A DNA stretch of 64,000 bases from NCBI GenBank assembly GCA_035552395.1, contig DASZLL010000044.1:14409-78408 (forward strand), in the 5' to 3' direction. Positions 1 to 8,503 of this stretch are shown here, in pieces (the stretch's first letter is position 1; every line of letters begins with the position of its first letter). Made by a program: the position numbers and the translations under genes. The notes under the pieces are model-generated. The model searched no databases. It saw nothing but the letters and a program-made list of their open reading frames with translations, and had not been told where the DNA came from. The DNA is from Bog-473 sp035552395. Lineage in GTDB: Bacteria; Actinomycetota; Acidimicrobiia; Acidimicrobiales; RAAP-2.

Positions 1-1
1 C

Positions 2-1006
2 GCCATCTTGACCTCCGCTTCAGCGGTGACGGGGACGGGGACCTCGATCCTCACGGTCTCTGGTTGCCAGCTCGGCGCTCCCCTCATCTCCACGACCACC
101 TCGACCACCGTGGACGACGCCTCGACCGGCGCGCCCTGGAGCGGCGACGAGGCCGTCGGCGCGACCGCCTACGACACCGCCATAGTGTCGCCCACCACGG
201 TCGGGGCCGCACCCTTGTCGGGCACCGTCACCTACAAGTTGTTCAGCAACGGATCGTGCGACGGCCCCGGTGCGGCGCAGACGGTCACGCTCAATGCGGA
301 CGGGACCGTGCCGCACTCGCCAACGACCCTGCCGCTGGCGGCTGGGAATTACTCGTATGACGCCGTCTACAACGGAGACTCCAATTACGCGGCCTCGCTC
401 GTGGGCTCCTGTGAGCCCTTCAATGTCGCTCAGACCACACCGACGATCACGACGGTGGTGTTCGATGCAGCGACGAACGCGCCGTGGGCGGGGACCGAGG
501 TGGCAGGCTCGACCGCTTACGACACCTCGACCCTGAGCGGGACGGCCACCGGCCTCGACCCGACTGGCACCGTCACCTATACCTTCTTCCCCAACGGGAC
601 GTGCGCGGCACCCGGCACGGCTGAGACAGTGACAATTGCCGGCGGTGTGGTGCCAAACTCGCCCACCACGTTGACCTTGCCGGCTGGCCATTACTCCTAT
701 GACGCCGTGTATAGCGGCGACGACAATTACAGCCCGTCGGCGGTAGGCGCATGCGAGCCTTTCTCCGTCGTAGTGAGCACCAGCTCATCGACCACAACCG
801 GCCCAGGCGCCACGGCGACACCTACGGCCGCGGCCCCAGCGGCCTCCCCCGTGACGCCTGCTACCGCGGCTCCCGCTGCGGCCTCGTCAGCCGGGCTTGC
901 TTTCACGGGTGCGGATCTTTCGACGCTGTTCGCCGCGGGACTCCTCTTGATCGCAACGGGCTCCGCCCTCGCGTTGGGGTCGCGCCGGCGCCGGCGGCAG
1001 GCCTAG
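2..1006 (+). CDS. Cell-surface Ig-like repeat protein with LPXTG-like C-terminal anchor (5' partial)
   Basis: The reading frame is already open at the left edge, so the N-terminus and any signal peptide lie outside the window; the TTG at position 8 need not be a start. Two diverged copies of a roughly 110-residue beta-rich unit are visible. Each carries a GTVTY-type strand, an NG-C motif, a conserved YSYDAVY segment and a closing CEPF motif, as in the Ig-like Big_3_5 class of bacterial adhesin repeats. A Ser/Thr/Ala/Pro-rich linker follows, then LAFTG, a hydrophobic helix of about 20 residues and a final RRRRR tail. This is the layout of a sortase signal with LAFTG in place of LPXTG. I infer a wall- or membrane-anchored surface protein with its repeats outside the cell. 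The ligand cannot be told. Confidence 0.8.
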   Translation, partial: AILTSASAVTGTGTSILTVSGCQLGAPLISTTTSTTVDDASTGAPWSGDEAVGATAYDTAIVSPTTVGAAPLSGTVTYKLFSNGSCDGPGAAQTVTLNADGTVPHSPTTLPLAAGNYSYDAVYNGDSNYAASLVGSCEPFNVAQTTPTITTVVFDAATNAPWAGTEVAGSTAYDTSTLSGTATGLDPTGTVTYTFFPNGTCAAPGTAETVTIAGGVVPNSPTTLTLPAGHYSYDAVYSGDDNYSPSAVGACEPFSVVVSTSSSTTTGPGATATPTAAAPAASPVTPATAAPAAASSAGLAFTGADLSTLFAAGLLLIATGSALALGSRRRRRQA

Positions 1007-1042
1007 CTACTCGGGCCCTCACGGACGCTCGATACGACCTCG

Positions 1043-2422
1043 TCAGACCGCGCGGGCGGCCAGCGGCACCGGCCGGGCCAGGCTCCAGCCGAAGGTGTCC
1101 TCGATCTCGGCCAGCGCCAGCGGCGTGGCCAGGTCGGTAACGGTCGGCCCGACGCGGTCGGCCACCGCCTGCAATAGGTCGCCGTCGAAGCCCCACAGGT
1201 CGATGGCGTTGGTGCCCAGCATGCGGCGCACCTCGTCCTCGGGCAGCCCGCCGAAGATGTAGCGCAGGGTCTCGCGGTGGACTGGTGCGGCGCCCTCGAG
1301 ATGCGGATAGTCCGCTCCCCACATCAGCTTGTCCAGCCCGATCTCGTGACGCATCTCGGCTTCGTAGCGCTTCATCAGCGAGCCGCCGAGCCACACGTGC
1401 TGCTCGAAATAGTCGCGCGGGCGCATCTTGAGGTACGAGCGCACCGGCGCGCCGCCGTGCGTGTCGAAGAAGGACTCCATGTCGCGGATGAGCGAGGGCA
1501 GCCACTGCACGCCGTTCTCCGTGACCACGACCTTCAGGTTCGGGTGGCGGTCGAACACGCCGCCGAAGATCATGAACCAGAGCGGCCGCCGGGTGAAGAC
1601 GAACACCTCGAAGAGGCCGAGCATGCCGCCGTGGGCCTCGTCGTAAAGGAACTTGGTGTCGGTCGCCGACCCGGACGCCCCAGTGTGCAGGGTGACCACC
1701 ATCTGGTGCTCCTCACACGCGCTCCAGAACGGGTCGTAGTACTCGTCGGCGTAGCCGGGCAGTCGCGACGTCACCGACATCGCCGGCAGCATCACGCCAC
1801 CGGTGATCCCGTGCCGGCGCGCCCAGGCCACCTCTTCGACAGCGCGGTCCATGTCGTGGAAGTCGATCGGCATGCACCCGGCACGGCGCCCCGGCGCCGC
1901 CGCGCAGAAGTCGGCCAGCCAGCGGATGTAGGCGTGGAGCGCCGGCCAGACCGGCTCGAGGGCCTTGTCGGTCACCGCCCCGAGATACATCGCCGGCGAG
2001 AGCCCCCCCGCCAGGATCGGGCCGGGCAAAGTCACCTCGGCGTGGATGCCCTGGTCCTCGAGCACCTGGAGGCGCCGGCCGTCGCCATCACCCGCCACCA
2101 CCCAGTCGGCGCCGTAGTGCGCCAACCAGCCCGCGGCGGCGTCGGTGTCGACACCCATGCCGGCCAGCCGCCGGGTCGCAGTCGCGCGGACGGGGTCCGC
2201 CTCGTCGATCTCGCCGGGGTCGACCCCACCGAACATGGAGATGGCCGTCGCCGACATGTCTCCGAAGACGGCCACCGCGTCGCGCTCGCCCGGATCGACG
2301 TACGACAGGAACTGGTCGAGGCTGTCGGGCGACGCGTGGGTGTCGGACGAGACGACCACGTAGTTGCGCCCCCGCATCGATTTCGCCGCCGAGCCCGCCG
2401 CCCCGGCCGTGCCGTCAGGCAT
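1043..2422 (-). CDS. Amidohydrolase family 2 protein
   Basis: A 459-residue cytosolic metal-dependent hydrolase or decarboxylase of the amidohydrolase_2 (PF04909) group. Metal-site features are visible in order: SSDTH near the N-terminus (a degenerate form of the usual D/E-x-H), an HTGAS segment mid-protein and WGADYPH near the C-terminus, which carries the conserved Asp. Relatives include ACMS decarboxylase-like and TIM-barrel hydrolases acting on aromatic or CoA-linked acids; the substrate here is unknown. AGGGAG lies 9 nt before the ATG and supports the start. It stands alone on the minus strand, divergent from the membrane protein gene that begins about 110 bp away. Confidence 0.85.
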   Translation of the reverse strand: MPDGTAGAAGSAAKSMRGRNYVVVSSDTHASPDSLDQFLSYVDPGERDAVAVFGDMSATAISMFGGVDPGEIDEADPVRATATRRLAGMGVDTDAAAGWLAHYGADWVVAGDGDGRRLQVLEDQGIHAEVTLPGPILAGGLSPAMYLGAVTDKALEPVWPALHAYIRWLADFCAAAPGRRAGCMPIDFHDMDRAVEEVAWARRHGITGGVMLPAMSVTSRLPGYADEYYDPFWSACEEHQMVVTLHTGASGSATDTKFLYDEAHGGMLGLFEVFVFTRRPLWFMIFGGVFDRHPNLKVVVTENGVQWLPSLIRDMESFFDTHGGAPVRSYLKMRPRDYFEQHVWLGGSLMKRYEAEMRHEIGLDKLMWGADYPHLEGAAPVHRETLRYIFGGLPEDEVRRMLGTNAIDLWGFDGDLLQAVADRVGPTVTDLATPLALAEIEDTFGWSLARPVPLAARAV

Positions 2423-2533
2423 GGCAACCGTCTCCCTTCACCAGAGACCCTGGTCAGTGCCTCGCACACTACAGCCGGCCCATTGGGCGCAGCCGCGGTC
2501 GGGGGAACAGTATTTTTGGGCGCCGGTCACCCC

Positions 2534-3322
2534 ATGCACACCTCCTCCACTCTCGTCCTCGTCCTCGCCGTCTTCGGAGCCAGCCTGGTCGAGATGGTGG
2601 AGGCGCTGACCCTGGTCGTGGCCGCCGGCGTCAGCCGGGGCTGGCGCTCCGCCCTCGAGGGGGCGGCCGCCGCCGTCCTGGTGCTGGCCGTGCTCGTCCT
2701 GGCTCTGGGCGTGCCACTCATCCGTTACGTGCCGATCGACGCGCTCCGCGTCATCGTGGGGGCGCTGCTCCTCGTCCTGGGACTCGGCTGGCTCCGCAAG
2801 GCGATCCTGCGCTCGAGCGGCCACAAGGCCCTCCACGACGAGGACAAGATCTACGACGAGACCGTCGCCGAGCTGCGCGCGGACTCGAGCGGTACGCCCG
2901 CTCGTCCGGCCAAGGGCCGGGACCCCGTCGGTTTCGCCGTCGCGTTCAAGGGGGTGTTCCTCGAGGGCACCGAGGTCGTCCTGATCGTGGTCAGCCTCGG
3001 CGCCGCCCAGCACCGCCTGGGCCTGGCCGCGCTGGCCGCGGCGGCCGCCCTCGTGCTGGTCACCACCGTCGGCGTGATCGTCTCGCGCCAACTCAGCGAG
3101 GTGCCGGAGAACACGATCAAGCTCGTGGTCGGGATCATGCTCAGCAGCTTCGGGGTCTTCTGGGTCGGGGAGGGCGCCGGGGTGCACTGGCCCGGGTCCG
3201 ACCTGGCCCTCCCGGTGCTGGTTGGCTTCTTCCTCGTCGTCTACTTCGCGTACACCGCGCTTCTGCGCACGCTGCTCCCCGCGGCGCCGGATGCGGTGGC
3301 CGAGGAGGCGGCGGCCACATGA
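2534..3322 (+). CDS. Multi-pass membrane protein (COG4280-like, FTR1-reminiscent)
   Basis: About 262 residues with roughly seven hydrophobic segments and a charged cytoplasmic loop near residues 95-135 (KALHDEDKIYDE region). Two helices carry acidic residues in similar settings, EMVEALTLV near residue 20 and EGTEVVLIV near residue 145. This resembles the paired REGxE helices of iron permeases, but the match is to the uncharacterised COG4280 type and not to FTR1 itself. The ATG at 2534 is chosen because it directly precedes the first hydrophobic segment; upstream Shine-Dalgarno support is weak. The last 4 bp (ATGA) overlap the next small gene, so the two are probably co-translated. A transport role is inference. 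Confidence 0.7.
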   Translation: MHTSSTLVLVLAVFGASLVEMVEALTLVVAAGVSRGWRSALEGAAAAVLVLAVLVLALGVPLIRYVPIDALRVIVGALLLVLGLGWLRKAILRSSGHKALHDEDKIYDETVAELRADSSGTPARPAKGRDPVGFAVAFKGVFLEGTEVVLIVVSLGAAQHRLGLAALAAAAALVLVTTVGVIVSRQLSEVPENTIKLVVGIMLSSFGVFWVGEGAGVHWPGSDLALPVLVGFFLVVYFAYTALLRTLLPAAPDAVAEEAAAT

Positions 3323-3555
3323 CCGACGCCGCGGTCCGCGCGGTCCGCTGGTTCGGACGGTTCCTGTGGGACTTCGTGATCGGCGACACGCCCGAGCTGG
3401 CACTGGCCACCGGCGTCATCGTGGCCGTCGCGTTCCTGCTCGACGGGAGCGAGTGGGTGGGAGCGACCCTGTTGCCGCTGCTGGCGGCCGGCTTCCTGCT
3501 GGCCAGCACGCTGCGGGGCCGGCGGCGGGCGCCGAGCCGCTCCACGAGTCCCTGA
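3319..3555 (+). CDS. Small membrane protein coupled to COG4280-like gene
   Basis: A 78-residue protein whose ATG lies inside the stop region of the preceding membrane gene (ATGA overlap). It shows one clear amphipathic/hydrophobic N-terminal stretch and a second strongly hydrophobic stretch around residues 27-62, then a short Arg-rich tail. I do not recognise a family. Tight coupling suggests it is an accessory subunit of, or is regulated with, the upstream membrane protein. Confidence 0.6.
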   Translation: MTDAAVRAVRWFGRFLWDFVIGDTPELALATGVIVAVAFLLDGSEWVGATLLPLLAAGFLLASTLRGRRRAPSRSTSP

Positions 3556-3572
3556 CCCTCGACGCGGCGGGA

Positions 3573-3592
3573 TCCATACCTTAAGGTATGGA
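3573..3592. promoter_or_regulatory. Perfect 20-bp palindrome, probable TetR operator
   Basis: TCCATACCTT followed by AAGGTATGGA is self-complementary over all 20 bases. It lies about 30 bp upstream of the P450 start. The regulator gene of this operon (4875-5438) is TetR-type, a family that typically binds such sites and represses its own operon. The sequence is AT-richer than its surroundings. Binding is inferred and not shown. Confidence 0.65.
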
Positions 3593-3621
3593 ACGGGGGG
3601 AATCCTGAGATCGGGGGCACC

Positions 3622-4875
3622 ATGAGGAGCACCGCCAAATTGAGCATCGGCGAGGCGGGACGGGTTTTCGTCGACCCGACGGCCTATGCCGACGAGCAGC
3701 GCTTCCACGAGGCCACCACCCTCCTGCGCCGGGAATCTCCCGTGCACTGGATTGACGAGCCGGGCTACCGGCCATTCTGGGCCGTCACCCGCCATGAGGA
3801 CGTAATGGACGTCGAGCGCGACAACGCGCGCTTTCTCAGCGCGCCACGCCCACTGCTGGCGACCGAGGCTGCCGAGACCCTCGCCGAGGAGAAGGGGCAG
3901 GTGCTGCGCACGCTCATCCACATGGACGAGCCGGACCACAAGGCCTACCGCGCGGTGGCGGCGGCCTGGTTCCAGCCCAAACAGCTCAAGCGCATGGAGG
4001 ACCGGATGAACGAGCTGGCGGTCCGCTTCGTCGACCGCATGGCCGAGCTCGGGACCGAGTGCGACTTCGCCCGCGACATCGCCGTCCACTATCCGCTCTA
4101 CGTGATCCTGTCGCTCCTCGGCCTCCCCGAGAGCGACTTCGACCGGATGCTCATGCTTACCCAACAGCTCTTCGGCGGCGACGACGAGGAGCTGCGCCGC
4201 TCCACCGATCTCGAGGAGCAGTTCACGGTGCTGCTCGACTTCTTCAACTACTTCACCGAGCTGACCGCCTCGCGCCGCATCACCCCGACCGAGGACCTGG
4301 CCTCCGTGCTCGCCAACGCGCGCATCGACGGGGACTACATACCCGACATGGACCTGGCGTCGTACTACGTGATCATCGCGACGGCGGGCCACGACACGAC
4401 GAGCTCCACCATCGCCGGCGGGCTCCACGCCCTGCTGCGCCACCCCGACGAGCTGGCCCGGCTCCAGGCGGACCCTGAGCTTCTGTCGAGCGCGGTCGAA
4501 GAGATGATCCGCTGGGTCACCCCGGTCAAGGAGTTCATGCGGACGGCCGCCGAGAACGCGGTCGTCGGCGGCACCGAAGTCGAAGCGGGCCAGTCGCTGT
4601 ACCTCGCCTACCTCTCGGCCAACCGGGACGAGGCGGTCTTCGACGACCCCTTCCGCTTCGACGTCGGGCGCCAACCCAACAAGCACCTCGCCTTCGGGTT
4701 CGGCCCGCACTTCTGCCTCGGGGCGCAGCTCGCCCGGCTGGAGACCAGGGCGCTCTTCGCCGAACTGCTGCCGCGCCTGGTGTCGATCGAGCTGGCCGGC
4801 ACGCCGACCTCGTCGGCCACGGTCTTCGTGGGGGGCCTGAAGACGCTGCCGATCCGCTACCGCCTGCGTTCCTGA
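3622..4875 (+). CDS. Cytochrome P450
   Basis: A complete 417-residue soluble bacterial P450 using heme-thiolate chemistry to hydroxylate an unknown substrate with electrons from ferredoxin. Hallmarks are the I-helix oxygen-activation motif AGHDTT (255-260), the K-helix ExxR in EEMIR (293-297) and the heme loop FGFGPHFCLG (358-367) with Cys365 as axial ligand. No membrane anchor is present. It is the first gene of a P450-TetR-LLM set: the TGA overlaps the ATG of the TetR gene by one base (TGATG), so expression is coupled. The palindrome at 3573-3592 is the likely control site. The CYP family cannot be assigned by eye. Confidence 0.93.
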   Translation: MRSTAKLSIGEAGRVFVDPTAYADEQRFHEATTLLRRESPVHWIDEPGYRPFWAVTRHEDVMDVERDNARFLSAPRPLLATEAAETLAEEKGQVLRTLIHMDEPDHKAYRAVAAAWFQPKQLKRMEDRMNELAVRFVDRMAELGTECDFARDIAVHYPLYVILSLLGLPESDFDRMLMLTQQLFGGDDEELRRSTDLEEQFTVLLDFFNYFTELTASRRITPTEDLASVLANARIDGDYIPDMDLASYYVIIATAGHDTTSSTIAGGLHALLRHPDELARLQADPELLSSAVEEMIRWVTPVKEFMRTAAENAVVGGTEVEAGQSLYLAYLSANRDEAVFDDPFRFDVGRQPNKHLAFGFGPHFCLGAQLARLETRALFAELLPRLVSIELAGTPTSSATVFVGGLKTLPIRYRLRS

Positions 4876-5438
4876 TGCCGCCCGAGGGGCTCAGCCGGAA
4901 CGCGTACTACGAGGCCGGCTTGGAGCTGCTCGCGGACCGCGGACATTCCGGCCTCACCATCGCCGCGCTATGCGAGCAGCTCGGGGTGACAAAGGGTTCC
5001 TTTTACCATCACTTCGGCGACATGGCCGGGTACGTTGCGCTCCTGCTCGGCCACTGGGAAGCCGAACACGCCACGCGCCTCATCGCCCTCTCCGAGTCGG
5101 TGTCGGACCCCGAGGAGCGCTTCGACCTTCTCCAGAAGATCGCCGTGGGTCTGCCTCATGGCGCAGAAGCCGCGATTCGCGCCTGGAGTTGGAACAGCGC
5201 GCTGGTGGCGGCCGCCCAACAGCGCGTCGACGAGGCCCGCTTGTCGCACCTGACCCGCGCCGGCGTCGACGCGGGCCTTGGTCCGGCGCGAGCGTGGCGC
5301 ATGGCCAGAATCTCGCTCAGCGTCTTGATCGGGATGCAGCTGCTGGAACGACCGGCGCAACGGGCGTCGATGGAGGACGTCTTCGGCGAGCTCCGGCATT
5401 GGATGGCTGTTGAGGACCCGGCCGCGATTGCGCTCTGA
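4875..5438 (+). CDS. TetR-family transcriptional regulator
   Basis: A 187-residue repressor. The N-terminal helix-turn-helix is clear: LTIAALCEQLGVTKGSFYHH around residues 27-46 is the canonical TetR pattern, ending in the signature FYHHF. The rest is an all-helical ligand and dimer domain. The start ATG overlaps the P450 stop (TGATG). The C-terminal end overlaps the start region of the following LLM oxidoreductase. Position and the perfect palindrome upstream of the operon suggest autoregulation of the P450-TetR-oxidoreductase set in response to a small hydrophobic molecule; this is inference. Confidence 0.9.
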   Translation: MPPEGLSRNAYYEAGLELLADRGHSGLTIAALCEQLGVTKGSFYHHFGDMAGYVALLLGHWEAEHATRLIALSESVSDPEERFDLLQKIAVGLPHGAEAAIRAWSWNSALVAAAQQRVDEARLSHLTRAGVDAGLGPARAWRMARISLSVLIGMQLLERPAQRASMEDVFGELRHWMAVEDPAAIAL

Positions 5439-6393
5439 CGGTCCCACGTCTTCCGGCGAGACATTTCGTCCGTTTCGCTTCGGCTTCCAATCCACCACCA
5501 TCGACCCGGCCGAGGTCACAGGCTCGGCCCAGGAGGCCGAGACCGCAGGCTTCGACGTCTTCCAGGTCGGCGACCACATCGGGACCCAGTTGGCTCCGTT
5601 CGTCGAGCTGGCCGCCGCCGCCGCCGCGACGTCGACCATCCGCTTGGGCACGCTAGTCCTCAATAACGATCTCCGGCATCCGGTCGTCCTCGCCCAAGAA
5701 GTGGCGACGCTCGATCACCAGAGCGGCGGCCGCGTCGAGCTCGGCCTTGGCGCGGGGCACTCCTTCACCGAATACGCCGCCCTGGGCCTGAGCTTCGACC
5801 CACCGGCGGTGCGCAAGGCTCGCCTGACGGAGGCGGTGGAGATCCTCCGCGCGCTCTTCGACGGGGACGAGGTCGACTACGAGGGTGCGCACTACCGCGT
5901 CGTCGGCGCGCGCACGCTGCGGCCGATGCAGGCCAGTCTGCCGCTGCTCGTCGGGGTCAACGGCCGCGCCGCTCTGGAGCACGCCGCCGCTCACGCAGAC
6001 ATCGTGGCCCCCACCATGCTCGGCCGGACGCTAGAGGACGGGCAGCATCACGAGGTGCGCTGGGAAGCCGAACGCCTCGACGTCACGATGGAGTTCATCC
6101 GGGCTACCGCGGGAGACCGCTGGCCAACGCTCGAGCTGCACGCCCTCGTGCAGGCCGTGGTCGTCACCGACGACCGGGCGGCGGCGGCCGAGGAGCTCGG
6201 CGCACGCCTATCGACGCGTCCGGACGACGTCCTCTCGACGCCGTTCCTCTGCATCGGCAGCCACGAGGAAATGGCCCGCCATCTGCTGGCTTGCCGGGCC
6301 CGTTGGGGGATCAGCTACTTCACCGTGCGTGACATCGAGGGATTCGCCCCGGTGATGGAACTCGTGCGCCGCCTGGACGCGTCGCCCGAATAG
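5410..6393 (+). CDS. LLM-class F420-dependent oxidoreductase
   Basis: A 327-residue luciferase-like (alpha/beta)8-barrel protein. Features include the N-terminal FGFQ strand, a GDHI segment, the TSTIRLGTLVLNNDLRHPV core and GRVELGLGAGHSFTEY, matching the actinobacterial F420-dependent LLM subgroup. It probably carries out hydride transfer with coenzyme F420, but the substrate is unknown. The longest frame starts at a TTG (5410) that overlaps the TetR gene by 29 bp. A start slightly further in, before FRFGF, cannot be excluded because no strong ribosome site is visible. The context suggests it acts with the P450 on the same compound. Confidence 0.85.
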   Translation: MRTRPRLRSDGPTSSGETFRPFRFGFQSTTIDPAEVTGSAQEAETAGFDVFQVGDHIGTQLAPFVELAAAAAATSTIRLGTLVLNNDLRHPVVLAQEVATLDHQSGGRVELGLGAGHSFTEYAALGLSFDPPAVRKARLTEAVEILRALFDGDEVDYEGAHYRVVGARTLRPMQASLPLLVGVNGRAALEHAAAHADIVAPTMLGRTLEDGQHHEVRWEAERLDVTMEFIRATAGDRWPTLELHALVQAVVVTDDRAAAAEELGARLSTRPDDVLSTPFLCIGSHEEMARHLLACRARWGISYFTVRDIEGFAPVMELVRRLDASPE

Positions 6394-6426
6394 CCCGAAG
6401 CAGAAACGTCTCGATACCCTGACGCC

Positions 6427-6816
6427 GTGGAGGCAGGTCCTCAACGGCGAGTCGTGGGACTGGCGGGTGTCCTCATCCTCAACGCGGCGTCCGACGTCGT
6501 CTTGGACGACTGGATGCAGGACCACCTCGATCATCTTCGTTTTCCGAAGGAATATCGTGAGGTCCTTCCCATGTTGAAGACGCTCGCCGCGGGAGGCTTG
6601 CTTCTCGGCCTCAAGCGACCTTGGCTGCGGCGACTCACCGCTCGATCGCTCGTCGTGTACTTCGTCCTGGCCGTGGGCTACCACGTGCAGGCGAAGGACG
6701 GAGCGAATGAGACCCTGCCCGCATTGCTATTGCTCGGCTGGTCCCTCCTTGCCGTGCGCGCCCGGACGGATGGCTCAGTGCGGCGGGGCGGGGAGGCCGT
6801 CGAGCCAGGCCCGTGA
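6427..6816 (+). CDS. DoxX-like small membrane protein
   Basis: 129 residues starting at GTG, with about four hydrophobic helices in the DoxX-like arrangement (residues about 8-25, 50-65, 75-95 and 98-112). LPMLKTLAAGGLLLGLKRPW resembles the DoxX_2 signature helix. The role of this family is poorly known; members are linked to redox or membrane stress. The GTGA overlap at the 3' end couples it to the next gene. Confidence 0.65.
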   Translation: MEAGPQRRVVGLAGVLILNAASDVVLDDWMQDHLDHLRFPKEYREVLPMLKTLAAGGLLLGLKRPWLRRLTARSLVVYFVLAVGYHVQAKDGANETLPALLLLGWSLLAVRARTDGSVRRGGEAVEPGP

Positions 6817-7316
6817 AGTCGGACCGGGTACGGCGGGTCGCGGTCCCCCGGCAGATCGCGGCGAGCTTCGCCCGCAGCACGGCCAACTACGCAGCGGCCT
6901 TCTCGGTGACGACCGAGGCAATGTGTGCACGGACGCCGTTGCAATGGGCCCGCGCGGTGTTCGAGGACGCACCGGCCGCGCTGCGGTGGTGCATGGTCTT
7001 CGGCTGGACGCGTGTGCTCGGGCTGCGGCTCGGGCCTCGGCCGTCGAGCGACCACGTGCTTGGGTGGGCCATCGCGGAGGGCGGGGTGCCGGGGAGCACG
7101 GCGTTGATCGCCCAGTCGCGCTTCTTGCGCGCGAGCAACACCGTGACGGTCGAGGGCTCCACGGTGACCTGGGTGACGCTCGTCCACTATTCGAGCGCCG
7201 CCGCCCGGCCGCTGTGGGCGATGGTTCGGCCGATCCACCACCTCACGATCCGCTTCCTCCTGGCTCGGGCCGCCCGCACTCCGGACGTGGCGCCATCGGC
7301 GGGTGGTCCCGCCTGA
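6813..7316 (+). CDS. Conserved hypothetical protein, possibly SRPBCC or DUF2867-like
   Basis: 167 residues starting at GTG within a GTGA overlap. There are no membrane segments. The pattern is a predicted alpha+beta fold, with VEGSTVTWVTLVHY as a likely strand pair and a closing PLWAMVRPIHHLTIRFLL amphipathic helix. This ending resembles the C-terminal helix of polyketide-cyclase/START-like (SRPBCC) or DUF2867 proteins, but the match is not firm. Function unknown. Confidence 0.6.
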   Translation: MKSDRVRRVAVPRQIAASFARSTANYAAAFSVTTEAMCARTPLQWARAVFEDAPAALRWCMVFGWTRVLGLRLGPRPSSDHVLGWAIAEGGVPGSTALIAQSRFLRASNTVTVEGSTVTWVTLVHYSSAAARPLWAMVRPIHHLTIRFLLARAARTPDVAPSAGGPA

Positions 7317-7417
7317 ATGGCGCTAGCAGGAAAGCCCGCGCCAGGCTGAGGGGCACATCGTCCGCTGCGGAAGAATCGGGCATCATGAAGGCGCGCCGAC
7401 GGGGAGGAGTCACGAAC

Positions 7418-8503
7418 ATGGGACAAGAGGTGCGCGGGGTGGTGGCCATGGCCAAGGGCGCCCCCGTCACCGTGGAGACGATCGTCGTGCCCGACCCCGG
7501 GCCCGGTGAAGCGGTCGTCGCCATCAAGGCCTGCGGGGTCTGCCACACCGATCTGCACTACCGCGAGGGCGGGATCAACGACGACTTCCCCTTCCTGCTG
7601 GGCCACGAGGCGGCCGGGGTAGTCGAGTCGGTCGGACCCGAGGTGTCCGACCTGAGCCCGGGCGACTTCGTGGTCCTTAACTGGCGTGCCGTCTGTGGCG
7701 AGTGCCGTGCTTGCCGGCGGGGACGGCCCTGGTACTGCTTCGCCACCCATAACGCGACGCAGAAGATGACGCTGAGCGACGGGACGCCGCTCTCCCCCGC
7801 CCTTGGCATCGGCGCGTTCGCCGACAAGACGCTCGTGGCGGCCGGCCAATGCACCAAGGTCAACCCGGCGGCCCGGCCCGAGGCCGTCGGCCTGCTCGGG
7901 TGTGGCGTGATGGCCGGGCTCGGGGCCGCCATGTTCACCGGCAACGTGGGGCTCGGCGACAGCGTGGCCGTTTTCGGCTGCGGCGGAGTCGGGTGTGCCG
8001 CCGTCGCCGGGTCAAAGCTCGCCGGGGCGGCCATCATCATCGGCGTCGACCTCGACCCGGGCAAGCTCGAGCTTGCGAGGTCGTTCGGCGCGACGCACAC
8101 GGTGGACGCGGGGGCGACCGACCCGGTCGAGGCGATCAGGTCGCTCACCGGGGGCAACGGCGCTGACGTGTGCATCGAGGCCGTGGGCCAACCCAAGGTG
8201 ATGGAGCAGGCGTTCATGGCGCGCGACCTGGCCGGGACGCTGGTGCAGGTGGGTGTGCCGACGCCCGACATGCGCATCGAGCTGCCGATGATCGAGTTCT
8301 TTGGCCGCGGCGGTGCGCTGAAGCCCAGCTGGTACGGCGACTGCCTGCCGTCGCGTGACTTTCCGATGCTCGTCGAGCTGTATCTCGACGGGCGTCTCGA
8401 TCTCGACCGCTTCGTCAGCGAGACGATCGGCATCGGCGACGTGGAGGCGGCGTTCGCCCGCATGCGGCGCGGCGAGGTCCTGCGCTCCGTCGTCGTCGTG
8501 TGA
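7418..8503 (+). CDS. Zinc alcohol dehydrogenase, S-(hydroxymethyl)mycothiol dehydrogenase type
   Basis: A 361-residue class III-like medium-chain dehydrogenase. The ATG at 7418 is chosen over the in-frame ATG at 7385 because GGGGAGGAG sits about 9 nt before it and the resulting length equals that of mycothiol-dependent formaldehyde dehydrogenases. Catalytic zinc ligands Cys42 (CGVCHTD) and His63 (GHE) and the four structural-zinc cysteines 93, 96, 99 and 107 are all present. The NAD site has FGCGGVG and a following acidic strand end (GVDLDPGK). It is expected to oxidise the formaldehyde-mycothiol adduct with NAD; an ordinary alcohol as substrate cannot be excluded. GTGA overlap couples it to the next gene. 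Confidence 0.85.
   Translation: MGQEVRGVVAMAKGAPVTVETIVVPDPGPGEAVVAIKACGVCHTDLHYREGGINDDFPFLLGHEAAGVVESVGPEVSDLSPGDFVVLNWRAVCGECRACRRGRPWYCFATHNATQKMTLSDGTPLSPALGIGAFADKTLVAAGQCTKVNPAARPEAVGLLGCGVMAGLGAAMFTGNVGLGDSVAVFGCGGVGCAAVAGSKLAGAAIIIGVDLDPGKLELARSFGATHTVDAGATDPVEAIRSLTGGNGADVCIEAVGQPKVMEQAFMARDLAGTLVQVGVPTPDMRIELPMIEFFGRGGALKPSWYGDCLPSRDFPMLVELYLDGRLDLDRFVSETIGIGDVEAAFARMRRGEVLRSVVVV

Noticed and set aside
1277..3322. 681-residue plus-strand frame fused to the membrane protein
   Set aside because: The first 419 codons are antisense to the amidohydrolase; only the part from 2534 is membrane-like.
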